NCBI RefSeq assembly: GCF_029910215.1
Contig: NZ_CP110396.1
Coordinates: 62,001 to 126,000 of the forward strand
DNA from: Paraburkholderia sp. D15
GTDB lineage: Bacteria; Pseudomonadota; Gammaproteobacteria; Burkholderiales; Burkholderiaceae
Length of the DNA: 64,000 bases
Direction of reading: 5' to 3'
The notes under the pieces were generated by a model. That model did no database searches. It was not told the origin of the DNA and saw only the letters and a list, made by a program, of their open reading frames with translations. Positions 34,814 through 45,902 of the stretch are shown here, piece after piece. Numbering within the stretch: the stretch's first letter is position 1; the number at the start of each line of letters is the position of its first letter. The translations under genes were made by a program, and so were the position numbers.

Positions 34814-34936
34814 GACGAACCGTCCGTCCGCTTCATGGCCGCGCGTTCACGCGAGTTCATCCATGTGCATCCGTTCATGTCCGGCCATGTCCATTCACGT
34901 TCGTCCACGCCCGCCGCACGCCGCATGCCGCACGCG

Positions 34937-35593
34937 TTACGACATCAGCGGCTCGGCCGCGTCGAGCATGATCTTCACGAAGTAGTCCGCGAAGCTGCGG
35001 CGCACCACCAGGTCGAAACTGTTCGCGCCGGTCGGCACGAGCGTCATCGACGCCTTGAAGTAGTGACTTTGCGCGCACTGCCCCTCGCCGAACAGCTTCG
35101 GGTGCAGATCGAGCGGACACCCGCGCGCCAGCACCTCGCGCGTGCGCGTGCCGCTGATGTCGAGCACCGTGTACCCGCTGCCGATATCCACCGCCGCCGC
35201 GAACAGTCCCGCGAAGGCGGCGCCCAGTTTCGCCTGCAACGGCGCGGTGCGGCTCGCATCGTGCGCGAGCGCCGAACGCACCAGCCATTCGTCCGGCCCG
35301 AGCCACAGCATGTCGTAGCCGTTGCCGCGCGCGACCGTGTTGGCCTTCTCCGGCGGACGGCACCCGATCACGCTCTCCACCGCCGCGACGAAGGCCGCGT
35401 CGCGCGTATCGCCGCGCACGTTCACCAGTTCCAGAAACGGCCGCTCGCTCAACCGGAAGGCCGCGCCCGCCGTGGCCAGATGTTTTTTCAGCAGCGCATC
35501 CGCGCCTACCAGCGGCGATTCCTGCCACACGCCCGTCTGCCTGCCGACCGCACGATCCACGACCGTCCCCGTTCCCCGCGTTTCATTCCACAT
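34937..35593 (-). CDS. soxG: Sarcosine oxidase gamma subunit
   Basis: 218 residues, the smallest folate-domain-like subunit of heterotetrameric sarcosine oxidase. Conserved segments are visible: DMLWLGPDEWLV, GYTVLDISGTRTREVLARGCPLDLHP and SFDLVVRRSFADYF. The start at 35593 overlaps the soxA stop by 11 bases and has AGGAG nine bases ahead, so the longer frame from 35647 is rejected. It is the last of the soxBDAG genes. The holoenzyme turns sarcosine, O2 and tetrahydrofolate into glycine, H2O2 and 5,10-methylene-tetrahydrofolate. Confidence 0.93.
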   Translation of the reverse strand: MWNETRGTGTVVDRAVGRQTGVWQESPLVGADALLKKHLATAGAAFRLSERPFLELVNVRGDTRDAAFVAAVESVIGCRPPEKANTVARGNGYDMLWLGPDEWLVRSALAHDASRTAPLQAKLGAAFAGLFAAAVDIGSGYTVLDISGTRTREVLARGCPLDLHPKLFGEGQCAQSHYFKASMTLVPTGANSFDLVVRRSFADYFVKIMLDAAEPLMS

Positions 35594-38585
35594 GTTGACG
35601 TGCTCCTTCGCTATCGTAGAAGACCGAGCTGGCGATCTTCGCCGCAATCTGTTTGCCGCTCGCGAGCGGAATCGTGACCGTCTCGCCGATCTTGTCGAGG
35701 CCGCCCTTGACCACCGCCATCGCGATCGAGCGCTTCAGGATCGGGCTGTAATAGCTCGACGTGACGTGGCCGAGCATCGGCGCGGTATCGCCCTGGAACG
35801 GCCCGGCGACGATCTGCGAGCCCTCCGGAATCACGAACGACGGATCGTCCGCGAGCAGTCCGACGAGTTGCTTGCGCCCGGCCTTCGCGGTGTCCGACCG
35901 GGCGAGCGAGCGCTTGCCGAGAAAGTCCTTCGACTTCGCGACCAGCCCGCCCATGCCGACGTCGTGCGGCGTCATCGACCCGTCCGTGTCCTGGCCGACG
36001 ATGATGTAGCCCTTCTCCGCGCGCAACACGTGCATGGTTTCGGTGCCGTACGGCGTGATGTCGAATTCGGCGCCGGCCGCCATCAACGCTTCCCACACCG
36101 CGCGGCCGACGTTGGCCGGCACGTTCACTTCATACGCGAGTTCGCCGGAGAAGCTGATGCGCATCACCCGCGACGCCGCGCCCGCCACCGTGCCCTCGCG
36201 ATAGCTCATGAACGGAAACGCCGCGTTCGCGAAGTCGATGTCCTGGCAAACCTTCTGCAACACCTTGCGGCTATTCGGCCCGACCACGGCGAAGGTGGCC
36301 CAGTGATCCGTGACCGACGCCAGCCGCACGCGCAGGTCCGGCCATTCGGTCTGCAGCCAGCGTTCGAGCCACGTCAGCACGCGCGCCGCGCCGCCGGTGG
36401 TGGTGGTCATCATGTAGTGCTGATCGGCGAGGCGCACGGTGACGCCGTCGTCGAAGATCATGCCGTTCTCGTCGAGCATCAGGCCGTAGCGGCACTTGCC
36501 CACTTCCAGCTTGCTCCACGGATTGGTGTAGACCCAGTTGAGCAGCTTCGCCGAGTCGGGGCCCTGAATGTCGATCTTGCCGAGCGTCGACGCGTCCAGA
36601 ATACCCACGCTCGTGCGCACCGCGAGCGATTCGCGCGCGACTGCCGCGTGCAGGTCCTCACCCGCCTTCGGGAAATACCACGGCCGCTTCCAGTTGCCGA
36701 CGTCCTCGAACGCCGCGCCGTTTTCCACATGCCATTCGTGCACGGCGGTCTTGCGCACCGGATCGAGAAACTCGCCCAGCTCGCGGCCCGCGAACGTGCC
36801 GAACGTGACCGGCGTGTAATTCGGCCGGAACGTGGTCGTGCCGGTTTCGGGAATCGTCTTGCCGAGCGCCTGCGCGAGAATCGCCATGCCGTTGATGTTG
36901 CCGAGCTTGCCCTGATCGGTGCCGAAGCCCATCGCGGTATAACGCTTCACGTGTTCGACGGATTCGAACCCTTCGCGCGCGGCGAGGAAAATGTCCGCGG
37001 CCGACACGTCGTTCTGGAAATCGATGAACTGCTTCGGCCCGCGCGTCGCCAATTCGCGCCCGCCGACCAGCCACAGCGGCTGCATCTTCGCCTCGCTGAC
37101 TTCCGCCACCTGCACCGGGTTCGGCCGCGTGACGATGAAGCCCGCCGCGCGCGCGGCCTCGCTGCCCGCATCCATCGCGAAACGGATGCCCTGGCCGAGC
37201 GTGAAATCGCCCGCGCACGCGCCGACGCTGGTCTCCGGCTGCATCGCCTTGCCCGGCACGAAGCAGGCCTTCTCGTCATGCCAGTGGGCCTTGCCGCCCG
37301 ACTGCGCGAACAGATGCAGCACCGGGCTCCAGCCGCCGGACATGGCCAGCAGATCGCAGCTCAGTGCGCCCTGCTTCGCGCCGACCTGCGCGTTCGCGTA
37401 CGCCGCGAGCTCGACCGAGGCGACCCGCAGCTTGCCGTGCGCCGCGGTAATCACCCTGCCGTTCAGTACCTTGACGCCGTAGCGGCGCGCGAGCGCCGGC
37501 AGCGTGCCTTTCGATTCAGCCGTGCGCGGATCGACCACGGTGACCTGCGCGCCGGCCGCCTTCAGGTCGAGCGCGCACTGGTAGCCGTCGTCGTTGTTCG
37601 TGAACACCACCGCATTGCGGCCCGGCAGCACCGCGTAGCGATGCAGATAGGTCGACACCGCCGACGCCAGCATCACGCCCGGCAGATCGTTATTGCCGAA
37701 GACGATGGGCCGTTCGTGCGCACCGGTCGCGAGAATCACGCGTTTCGCGCGGATCTTCCACATCAGTTCGCGCGTGCCCTTGCGTTGCGACACCGGCAGA
37801 TGATCGGTAAGGCGCTGCGTGACCGTGACGAGGTTGTGGTCCTGATAGCCGAACGCCGTGCTGCGCGACAGGATCTTCACGTCGGGCATCTGACGCAGTT
37901 CGTCCTCGATCCGGTGTACCCATTGCAGCGCCGGCTTGCCGTCGATTTCCGCGCGGCACGACAGCAGCGAGCCGCCGAGTTCCGGCTGATCGTCGACCAG
38001 CGTCACGCGCGCGCCGGACAGCGCCGCCGCATGCGCGGCCGCCAGCCCGGTGGGACCGCCGCCGACCACCAGCACGTCGCAGTGGGCGAAGCATTTGTCG
38101 TAGCGGTCCGCGTCGTGATGTTCCGGCGCCTTGCCGAGGCCGGCCGCATCGCGGATCACTTCCTCGTATTTCGGCCAGAATTTGCGCGGCCACATGAAGG
38201 TCTTGTAGTAGAAGCCGGCCGGAATGAAGCGCGCGAACTTCTGGTTGACCGCCATGCGGTCTTTCTCGATGCTCGGCTTCGCGTTCACGCTGCTGGCCAC
38301 CAGCCCCTGATACAGCTCGACCTCGGTCGCGCGCGCATTGGGCACCGTGTACGCGCCGGTTTCCAGTTGCACGACCGCGTTCGGCTCTTCCACGCCCGCC
38401 GTCACGATGCCGCGCGGCCGGTGATATTTCCAGCTCCGTGCGACGAAATGCTGGCCGTTCGCGAGCAGCGCCGAGGCCAGCGTGTCGCCTTGATAACCCT
38501 GGTATTGACGGCCGTTGAAGGTGAACGTCAGCGGCATCGCGCGGTTGATGCGCCCGCCGTTCGGGAGTCGGTCTTTCTGGCTCAT
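35583..38585 (-). CDS. soxA: Sarcosine oxidase alpha subunit
   Basis: 1000 residues, standard for the heterotetrameric enzyme. The N-terminal ferredoxin-like part (FTFNGRQYQGYQGDTLASAL) is followed by a dinucleotide-binding domain with VVGGGPTGLAAAH (GGGPTG at 175-180) and a second NAD-type region. The C-terminal aminomethyltransferase (GCV_T) folate domain spans about 600-990 (SVGILDASTLGKIDIQGPDS). It binds NAD and, with the beta subunit, FMN, and holds the site where the imine is handed to tetrahydrofolate. Starts overlap the soxD stop by four bases (ATGA), as usual in soxBDAG operons. Confidence 0.96.
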   Translation of the reverse strand: MSQKDRLPNGGRINRAMPLTFTFNGRQYQGYQGDTLASALLANGQHFVARSWKYHRPRGIVTAGVEEPNAVVQLETGAYTVPNARATEVELYQGLVASSVNAKPSIEKDRMAVNQKFARFIPAGFYYKTFMWPRKFWPKYEEVIRDAAGLGKAPEHHDADRYDKCFAHCDVLVVGGGPTGLAAAHAAALSGARVTLVDDQPELGGSLLSCRAEIDGKPALQWVHRIEDELRQMPDVKILSRSTAFGYQDHNLVTVTQRLTDHLPVSQRKGTRELMWKIRAKRVILATGAHERPIVFGNNDLPGVMLASAVSTYLHRYAVLPGRNAVVFTNNDDGYQCALDLKAAGAQVTVVDPRTAESKGTLPALARRYGVKVLNGRVITAAHGKLRVASVELAAYANAQVGAKQGALSCDLLAMSGGWSPVLHLFAQSGGKAHWHDEKACFVPGKAMQPETSVGACAGDFTLGQGIRFAMDAGSEAARAAGFIVTRPNPVQVAEVSEAKMQPLWLVGGRELATRGPKQFIDFQNDVSAADIFLAAREGFESVEHVKRYTAMGFGTDQGKLGNINGMAILAQALGKTIPETGTTTFRPNYTPVTFGTFAGRELGEFLDPVRKTAVHEWHVENGAAFEDVGNWKRPWYFPKAGEDLHAAVARESLAVRTSVGILDASTLGKIDIQGPDSAKLLNWVYTNPWSKLEVGKCRYGLMLDENGMIFDDGVTVRLADQHYMMTTTTGGAARVLTWLERWLQTEWPDLRVRLASVTDHWATFAVVGPNSRKVLQKVCQDIDFANAAFPFMSYREGTVAGAASRVMRISFSGELAYEVNVPANVGRAVWEALMAAGAEFDITPYGTETMHVLRAEKGYIIVGQDTDGSMTPHDVGMGGLVAKSKDFLGKRSLARSDTAKAGRKQLVGLLADDPSFVIPEGSQIVAGPFQGDTAPMLGHVTSSYYSPILKRSIAMAVVKGGLDKIGETVTIPLASGKQIAAKIASSVFYDSEGARQHVE

Positions 38586-38941
38586 TGCGTCTTTCCTTGC
38601 TGGGTCAGGCCTGCGTTGCCTGCATTGCCTGCGTTGCCTGCGTTGCCCGCATTGCCTGCATTGCTATCCATCGCGAGCAGCGGACGCTCGAACGTCTCGT
38701 AGCCCTGAATCTCGTAGCTCACCGTGTCGCGCTGCGCCTTGAACCAGCGCCGGCATCCTTGCGTGTGCAACCATTGTTCGCGATGCACGCCGCGCGGATT
38801 CTTGCGCATGAACAGGTAGTCGCCCCATTCCTTGTCGGTCAGTGCTTCGGTGTCGAGCGGACGGGCGATATCGGCCTCGCCGCCGCAGGAAAATTCGGTT
38901 TCGGCGCGTGGCCCGCACCAGGGGCATTCGATCAGCAGCAT
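38582..38941 (-). CDS. soxD: Sarcosine oxidase delta subunit with repeat tail
   Basis: 119 residues. The zinc ligands known for this subunit, C6, C9, H59 and C63, are all present (ECPWCG and HTQGCRRW). The body ends near residue 93 (RPLLAMDS). After it come six copies of Asn-Ala-Gly and a short polar end, an extension I do not recall from characterised SoxD proteins, which are about 95-100 residues. The tail is encoded by a 9-bp tandem repeat and lies just before the soxA start, overlapped by four bases. It stabilises the complex with a structural zinc and has no catalytic residues. Confidence 0.94.
   Translation of the reverse strand: MLLIECPWCGPRAETEFSCGGEADIARPLDTEALTDKEWGDYLFMRKNPRGVHREQWLHTQGCRRWFKAQRDTVSYEIQGYETFERPLLAMDSNAGNAGNAGNAGNAGNAGLTQQGKTQ
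38609..38662. repeat. 9-bp tandem repeat, six copies, in the 3' end of soxD
   Basis: Six units of GCCTGCRTT (one with GCCCGC) run without interruption and keep the soxD frame, coding NAG repeats. Copy number changes by slippage would lengthen or shorten the tail without frameshift. Short similar 9-bp echoes (GCTGTCTTT, two and a half copies) occur just upstream of soxB near 40250. Confidence 0.9.
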
Positions 38942-38989
38942 CTCTTTCTCCAGAGCAAATTCGTGGCGGTGCGTTCGTTCAATAGTCGT

Positions 38990-40234
38990 TCAATGCGCGA
39001 CGGCGGCAGCGCCGTGTTCGTCGATCAGGTGACCGGTATAGAAGCGATCGAGCGAGAACGGCGCGTTCAGCGGATGCGGTTCGTCGCGTGCGATGGTGTG
39101 CGCGTACGCCCAGCCCGAACCCGGCGTCGCCTTGAAGCCGCCGGTGCCCCAACCGCAGTTGAAGTACAGGCCCTTCACGTCGGTCTTGCTGATGATCGGG
39201 CACGCGTCCGGCGACACGTCCACGATGCCGCCCCACTGCCGGTTCATCCGCACCCGCGAGAACACCGGGAACATTTCGACGATCGCTTCGAGCGTGCCTT
39301 CGATGATCTGGAAGCTGCCGCGCTGACCGAAGCCCGTGTACTGATCGACGCCCGCGCCGATCACCAGGTCGCCCTTGTCGGACTGACTGATGTACGCGTG
39401 CACCGCGTTCGACATCACCACCGTGTTGACCACCGGTTTGATCGGCTCGGACACCAGCGCCTGCAACGGATGGCTTTCCAGCGGCAGACGCACGCCGGCC
39501 ATGTCGGCGAGCGTCGAGGTATTGCCCGCCGCGACGATCGCGACCTTCTTCGCCTTGATGAAACCGCGGGTGGTATCCACACCCGTCACCTGACTGCCGT
39601 CGCGGCGGATGCCCGTCACCTGACAGTTCTGCACGATGTCGACGCCCGCCTGATCCGCGCCGCGCGCGAAGCCCCACGCGACCGCATCGTGACGCGCGAC
39701 GCCGCCGCGCCGCTGGATCGATGCGCCCAGCACCGGATAGCGGCTGTTCAGATTGATGGTCGGTTCGATTTCCTTGATCTGCGCGGGCGTGAGGAATTCG
39801 GCGTCCACGCCGTTCAGGCGGTTCGCGTTGACGCGGCGCTCGGTGTCGCGCACGTCCTGCAGCGTGTGCGCGAGATTCATCACGCCGCGCTGGCTGAACA
39901 TCACGTTGTAGTTCAGGTCCTGCGAGAGGCCTTCCCACAGCTTCATCGCTTTTTCGTAGAGCGCGGCGGATTCGTCCCACAGATAGTTGGAGCGCACGAT
40001 CGTCGTGTTGCGCGCGGTGTTGCCGCCGCCGATCCAACCCTTCTCCAGCACCGCGACGTTACGCACGCCGTGCTCCTTCGCGAGGTAGTACGCGGTGGCG
40101 AGACCGTGACCGCCGCCGCCGACGATCACCACGTCGTATTCGCGTTTGGGCTCCGGGCTTTTCCACTGACGCTCCCAGTTCTCGTGATACGACATCCCGT
40201 TACGCAGGAGGCTGAATATCGAATAGCGGCTCAT
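38990..40234 (-). CDS. soxB: Sarcosine oxidase beta subunit
   Basis: 414-residue flavoprotein subunit of the DAO superfamily. The FAD motif is [17 protein letters not shown] (about 35-51). H182 in [13 protein letters not shown] lies where the family's covalently bound FMN histidine is found. [20 protein letters not shown] residues near the C-terminus ([16 protein letters not shown]) are also typical. It carries the sarcosine oxidation site. AAGG lies seven bases ahead of the ATG. It follows sdaA by 87 bases and precedes soxD by 48, so sdaA-soxBDAG may form one transcript. Confidence 0.96.
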   Translation of the reverse strand: MSRYSIFSLLRNGMSYHENWERQWKSPEPKREYDVVIVGGGGHGLATAYYLAKEHGVRNVAVLEKGWIGGGNTARNTTIVRSNYLWDESAALYEKAMKLWEGLSQDLNYNVMFSQRGVMNLAHTLQDVRDTERRVNANRLNGVDAEFLTPAQIKEIEPTINLNSRYPVLGASIQRRGGVARHDAVAWGFARGADQAGVDIVQNCQVTGIRRDGSQVTGVDTTRGFIKAKKVAIVAAGNTSTLADMAGVRLPLESHPLQALVSEPIKPVVNTVVMSNAVHAYISQSDKGDLVIGAGVDQYTGFGQRGSFQIIEGTLEAIVEMFPVFSRVRMNRQWGGIVDVSPDACPIISKTDVKGLYFNCGWGTGGFKATPGSGWAYAHTIARDEPHPLNAPFSLDRFYTGHLIDEHGAAAVAH

Positions 40235-40321
40235 CGTTGATCCTTGTGGGTGCTGTCTTTGCTGTCTTTGCTGTGTTGTCGTTGCATTACTGCCGTGCCT
40301 GCGCGCCTCGCGCGACGCGCT

Positions 40322-41716
<1,395 letters not shown>

Positions 41717-41891
41717 GATGGTTTTCTTTTGCGCGGGGCGCTTGGGTGAGGGTTTGGTTGCTATGGGGCTATTGCATCGCAGACCGGTTTTGGTCGATAG
41801 AATGAAAACGCCATGTTGGCGGGATGGGGGCGTCAAGGTTGGGGCGCTGCGCTGGCTTTTTTTGGGGGTTTTGTTTGTGGGGTTTGACTGA

Positions 41892-42065
41892 TTTTTTTTG
41901 GCCTTTCCTTGATTTGCTTTTGGTCTATTAGTGTTGCCCCTGTGCGGGGCGGCACTTACTCTCTTTGCCGCGGCAAAGAGAGTAAGCAGAGAAAGCCGCT
42001 TCACACCGCCAGCTCATAAGCGGACACTTCGCACAGCCACGGTAGTGGCCCATCTGGAATCCGTG
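41892..42065. repeat. Left arm of a long palindromic extragenic repeat
   Basis: About 174 bp that reappear in inverted orientation on the other side of a 170-bp centre. The outer part contains GGCCTTTCCTTG, GGTCTATTAG, a GCCCCTGTGCGGGGC hairpin, and the perfect palindrome CTCTTTGCCGCGGCAAAGAG at 41961-41980. The inner part contains GAAAGCCGCTT, ACCGCCAGCTCATAAG and CATCTGGAATCCGTG. It lies in the otherwise gene-free 770 bases upstream of sdaA. The same sequence style is, from memory, a common dispersed intergenic repeat in Paraburkholderia genomes. Confidence 0.85.
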
Positions 42066-42235
42066 CCCTCGCACACTCCCCGCTCGTGACAAAGGACTCA
42101 TTCATCCCGTCTCGCGCCGCGCGCTCGCCGGCACGGTCCACCCCGAACCGAAGGGCGGCGTTGGATTTACCCGGGGGCGCGCGTAGCGCCGCCGGAAGCA
42201 TGACTGCTGTACCATCACCGCAAAATGCGCGAGAA

Positions 42236-42314
42236 CACGGATTCCAGATGGACCACTAACAATACTGTGCGAGAGCCCCACTTATGAGCTGGCGGTTCAA
42301 AGCGGCTTTCTCTT
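42236..42314. repeat. Inner half of the right repeat arm (interrupted)
   Basis: Reverse complement of about 41985-42065: CACGGATTCCAGATG, CTTATGAGCTGGCGGT and AAGCGGCTTTCTCT all match the left arm with a few changes. The similarity stops abruptly at 42314, where the IS110-type element begins, and resumes after 43574. The GC-rich centre between the two arms (42066-42235) contains no gene that I can support. Confidence 0.85.
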
Positions 42315-42330
42315 GCCTACTTGTATATTC

Positions 42331-43444
<1,114 letters not shown>

Positions 43445-43574
43445 ACTTCTTCAAGCGTTCTTACCGAAGGCGCGATCGGAGATCGTGCGGCATGCGCTCG
43501 CCTGTACGTCGCCGGCGGATCGACATGTGATCCGCCGCCCACCCGATACCCGTCGCTTGACTTCCAATACGGTT

Positions 43575-43672
43575 GCTTCTCTTTGCCGCGGCAAAGAGAA
43601 GTAGGTGCCGCCCCGCACAGGGGCAACGCTAATAGACCGATAAGAACACAAGGAAAGGCCAAAACAAAAACC
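43575..43672. repeat. Outer half of the right repeat arm
   Basis: Reverse complement of about 41892-41990: the palindrome CTCTTTGCCGCGGCAAAGAG, GTGCCGCCCCGCACAGGGGC, CTAATAGACC and CAAGGAAAGGCC follow in mirrored order. Joined to 42236-42314 with one TTGC removed, it restores a continuous arm of about 178 bp against 174 bp on the left. The remaining bases to the next gene (43673-43749) show nothing but short CAGCAAA-type reiterations. Confidence 0.85.
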
Positions 43673-43749
43673 CCAACTGCTATGCTTCCCTAACGACCCA
43701 GCGCAAGCCCACCAAAAGCAATCAGCAATCAGCAAAACAGCAAACCGCA

Positions 43750-44817
43750 ATGCACCCCCTCACCCCCCCCGAACCGGAACAAAAACACCGTATCCGCTTC
43801 GGCATCATCCTCCTCCCGAACTTCACGCTAACGGCCTTCTCGGGTTTCGTCGACCTGCTGCGACTATCAGCCGACGAAGGCGACTTCAGCAAACCCGTCC
43901 GCTGCTCCTGGAGCGTCATCGGCGAAACGCTCGCCCCCGTCCGCGCGAGCTGCGGCATCCAGATCACCCCCTGGGAAACCTTCGACTCCGCCGAGCCCTT
44001 CGACTACGTCGTCGTCGTCGGCGGCCTGCTCCACTCCGGCCCCGCCGCCAACGATGCCACCCTCGCCTTCATCCGCCGCGCCGCCGCCACCCACGCCACC
44101 CTCGTCGGCATGTGCACCGGCGTGTTCTCCCTGATGCGCGCCGGCGTCCTCGACGGCCATCGCATCTGCGTCAGCTGGTTCCACTACTGGGATTTCATCG
44201 AACGATTCCCCAACGTCAACGAGGAAGCCCTCGTCGCCGATCGCCTGTTCGTGATCGACCGCCGCCGCATCACCTGCTCCGGCGGCCGCGCCTCCATCGA
44301 TGTCGCCGCCGCCATCCTGCTGCGTCACTTCGAAACCGCCACCGTGCAGAAAGCCCTGCGCATCCTGCTCGTCGACGACATGCAGAAAGGCAACGCGCCC
44401 CAGCCGCATCCCCCCGGCCTCGCGCCCGCCACCCATCCGAAAGTCAAACGCGCGATCCTGCTGATGGAACAGCACGTCGGCCGCTCGCTGTCGCTCGACG
44501 AACTGGCCGGCAAACTCGATCTGTCGCCACGTCAGCTCGAACGCCTCTTCAAGGCCCAAACCGGCAAGGCGCCGCAAGCCTACGCCAAGCAGGTGCGCCT
44601 GCGCACCGCCGCGTGGCTGCTCACCAGTTCGGACAAGACCGTCGCGGATATCGCATCGAGTTGCGGCTTCTCCGATGCGTCGCATCTGGGCCGCGAGTTC
44701 CGCAAGCAATTCGGCCTGCCGCCGATGATGTACCGCGAACAACGCGGCACCGCCGCGGAAACGGAAGACGGCGCCGGTTTCGACGAAACCTTCCCGGGCC
44801 GCGCGCAAGCCATCTGA
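43750..44817 (+). CDS. GlxA-family AraC-type transcriptional regulator
   Basis: 355 residues: a DJ-1/PfpI-like sensor domain (about 15-200, with VGMCTGVFSLMRAGVLDGHR) and a C-terminal AraC-type double helix-turn-helix (about 230-330, with SLDELAGKLDLSPRQLERLF and CGFSDASHLGREFRKQF). The last about 25 residues are an acidic tail. It is more diverged from the other two family members in the window than they are from each other. Located between the sox/sda genes and choX, convergent with choX, it may sense sarcosine, betaine or a related amine, as SouR and GbdR do in Pseudomonas; the ligand is not shown. Confidence 0.88.
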   Translation: MHPLTPPEPEQKHRIRFGIILLPNFTLTAFSGFVDLLRLSADEGDFSKPVRCSWSVIGETLAPVRASCGIQITPWETFDSAEPFDYVVVVGGLLHSGPAANDATLAFIRRAAATHATLVGMCTGVFSLMRAGVLDGHRICVSWFHYWDFIERFPNVNEEALVADRLFVIDRRRITCSGGRASIDVAAAILLRHFETATVQKALRILLVDDMQKGNAPQPHPPGLAPATHPKVKRAILLMEQHVGRSLSLDELAGKLDLSPRQLERLFKAQTGKAPQAYAKQVRLRTAAWLLTSSDKTVADIASSCGFSDASHLGREFRKQFGLPPMMYREQRGTAAETEDGAGFDETFPGRAQAI

Positions 44818-44875
44818 CTCGCGTCGAACGAATCGGCGCAAGGCGCGCGCCTCGCGGCACGCGCCCGCTTCGCCC

Positions 44876-45811
44876 TTACTGCCCCGCCACGTACGCCTTC
44901 ACCGCCGGCAAACCATCCTTGCCGTCGAACGTCTTCACACCCGCGAGCCACTTGTCCAGCACGGCCGGGTTCGCCTTCAGCCAGTCCTTCGCGGCCTTGT
45001 TCGGGTCGGTCTTGTTCATGATCGGCAGCATCACGTGATTCTCGATATCGGTCGTGAAGTGCAGATTCGCCACCAGCTTCGCGACGTTCGGGCAGCGCGC
45101 CGAGTAGTCGGTCGGCACCACCGTGAGCACGCGCGCTTCGCCGTAGTTCGGACCGAACACGTCGTCGCCGCCGGACAGATAATCGATCTTCATCTGCACG
45201 TTCATCGGATGCGGCTCCCAGCCGAGAAACACGATCGGCTTCTTCTCGCGGATCGCGCGGTTCACCTCGACCAGCATGCCCGCCTCGCTCGACTCCACCA
45301 GCTTGAACTTGCCGAGCCCGAACTGGTTGCTGTCGATCATCTTCTTGATCAACGCATTGCCGTCGTTGCCCGGCTCGATCCCGTAGATCTTGCCGTCGAG
45401 CTTGTCGTAGTTCTTCGCGATGTCCGTGAAGTTCTTGATCCCTGCCTGATACGCGTAATCCGGCACCGCCAGCGTGTATTTCGCGCCCGTCAGATTCGGC
45501 GTCGACAGCACGGTCAGTTGATTGGCTTTCCTGAACGGATCGATGATCGGGTCCATGGTCGGCGACCAGTAGCCGAGGAACACGTCGATCTGTTTGCTCT
45601 TCACGCCGGCAAACGTGATCGGCACCGACGCGATCGTCTTGGTCGGCTTGTAGCCGAGCCCTTCGAGCACCGTCGAGGCCAGCCCGGTGGTCGCCGCGAT
45701 GTCGGTCCAGCCGACGTCGGCGAAACGCACGTCGCGACAGGTCGCGGGATCGGCGGCAAACACGGATGTCACAGATAGCGCGCACAACGACGCAGCCCAC
45801 ACACGTTTCAT
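44876..45811 (-). CDS. choX: Choline ABC transporter substrate-binding protein
   Basis: 311 residues with a cleavable signal peptide (MKRVWAASLCALSVTSVFA-AD) and an OpuAC-type periplasmic fold. CRDVRFADVGWTDIAATTG, FLGYWSPTMDP and FLGWEPHPMN hold the aromatic residues expected for a quaternary-amine cage. It closely matches the ChoX/CbcX group. GAGGG lies six bases before the ATG. It is the last gene of the choV-choW-regulator-choX set, 91 bases after the regulator stop. It delivers choline to ChoW for import. Confidence 0.93.
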   Translation of the reverse strand: MKRVWAASLCALSVTSVFAADPATCRDVRFADVGWTDIAATTGLASTVLEGLGYKPTKTIASVPITFAGVKSKQIDVFLGYWSPTMDPIIDPFRKANQLTVLSTPNLTGAKYTLAVPDYAYQAGIKNFTDIAKNYDKLDGKIYGIEPGNDGNALIKKMIDSNQFGLGKFKLVESSEAGMLVEVNRAIREKKPIVFLGWEPHPMNVQMKIDYLSGGDDVFGPNYGEARVLTVVPTDYSARCPNVAKLVANLHFTTDIENHVMLPIMNKTDPNKAAKDWLKANPAVLDKWLAGVKTFDGKDGLPAVKAYVAGQ

Positions 45812-45902
45812 GGCATTCCCTCAGAGTAGTTGATGCTCGACTGGTTTTATTGAAAGGATTTCTGTGCAGTACAAGCCATGCCGGCCAACCCAGACCGACA
45901 AC

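Noticed and set aside
38609..38662. Short regular repeats as a CRISPR array
   Set aside because: Units are 9 bp, contiguous with no spacers, in frame within soxD, and no cas genes are near.
35322..38702. Plus-strand frame of 1126 codons opposite soxA
   Set aside because: Arg/His/Ala-rich shadow frame; soxA on the other strand is unmistakable.
42001..42201. Small minus-strand frame in the palindrome centre
   Set aside because: Lies across repeat sequence, no start site, no homology; the region is an extragenic repeat.
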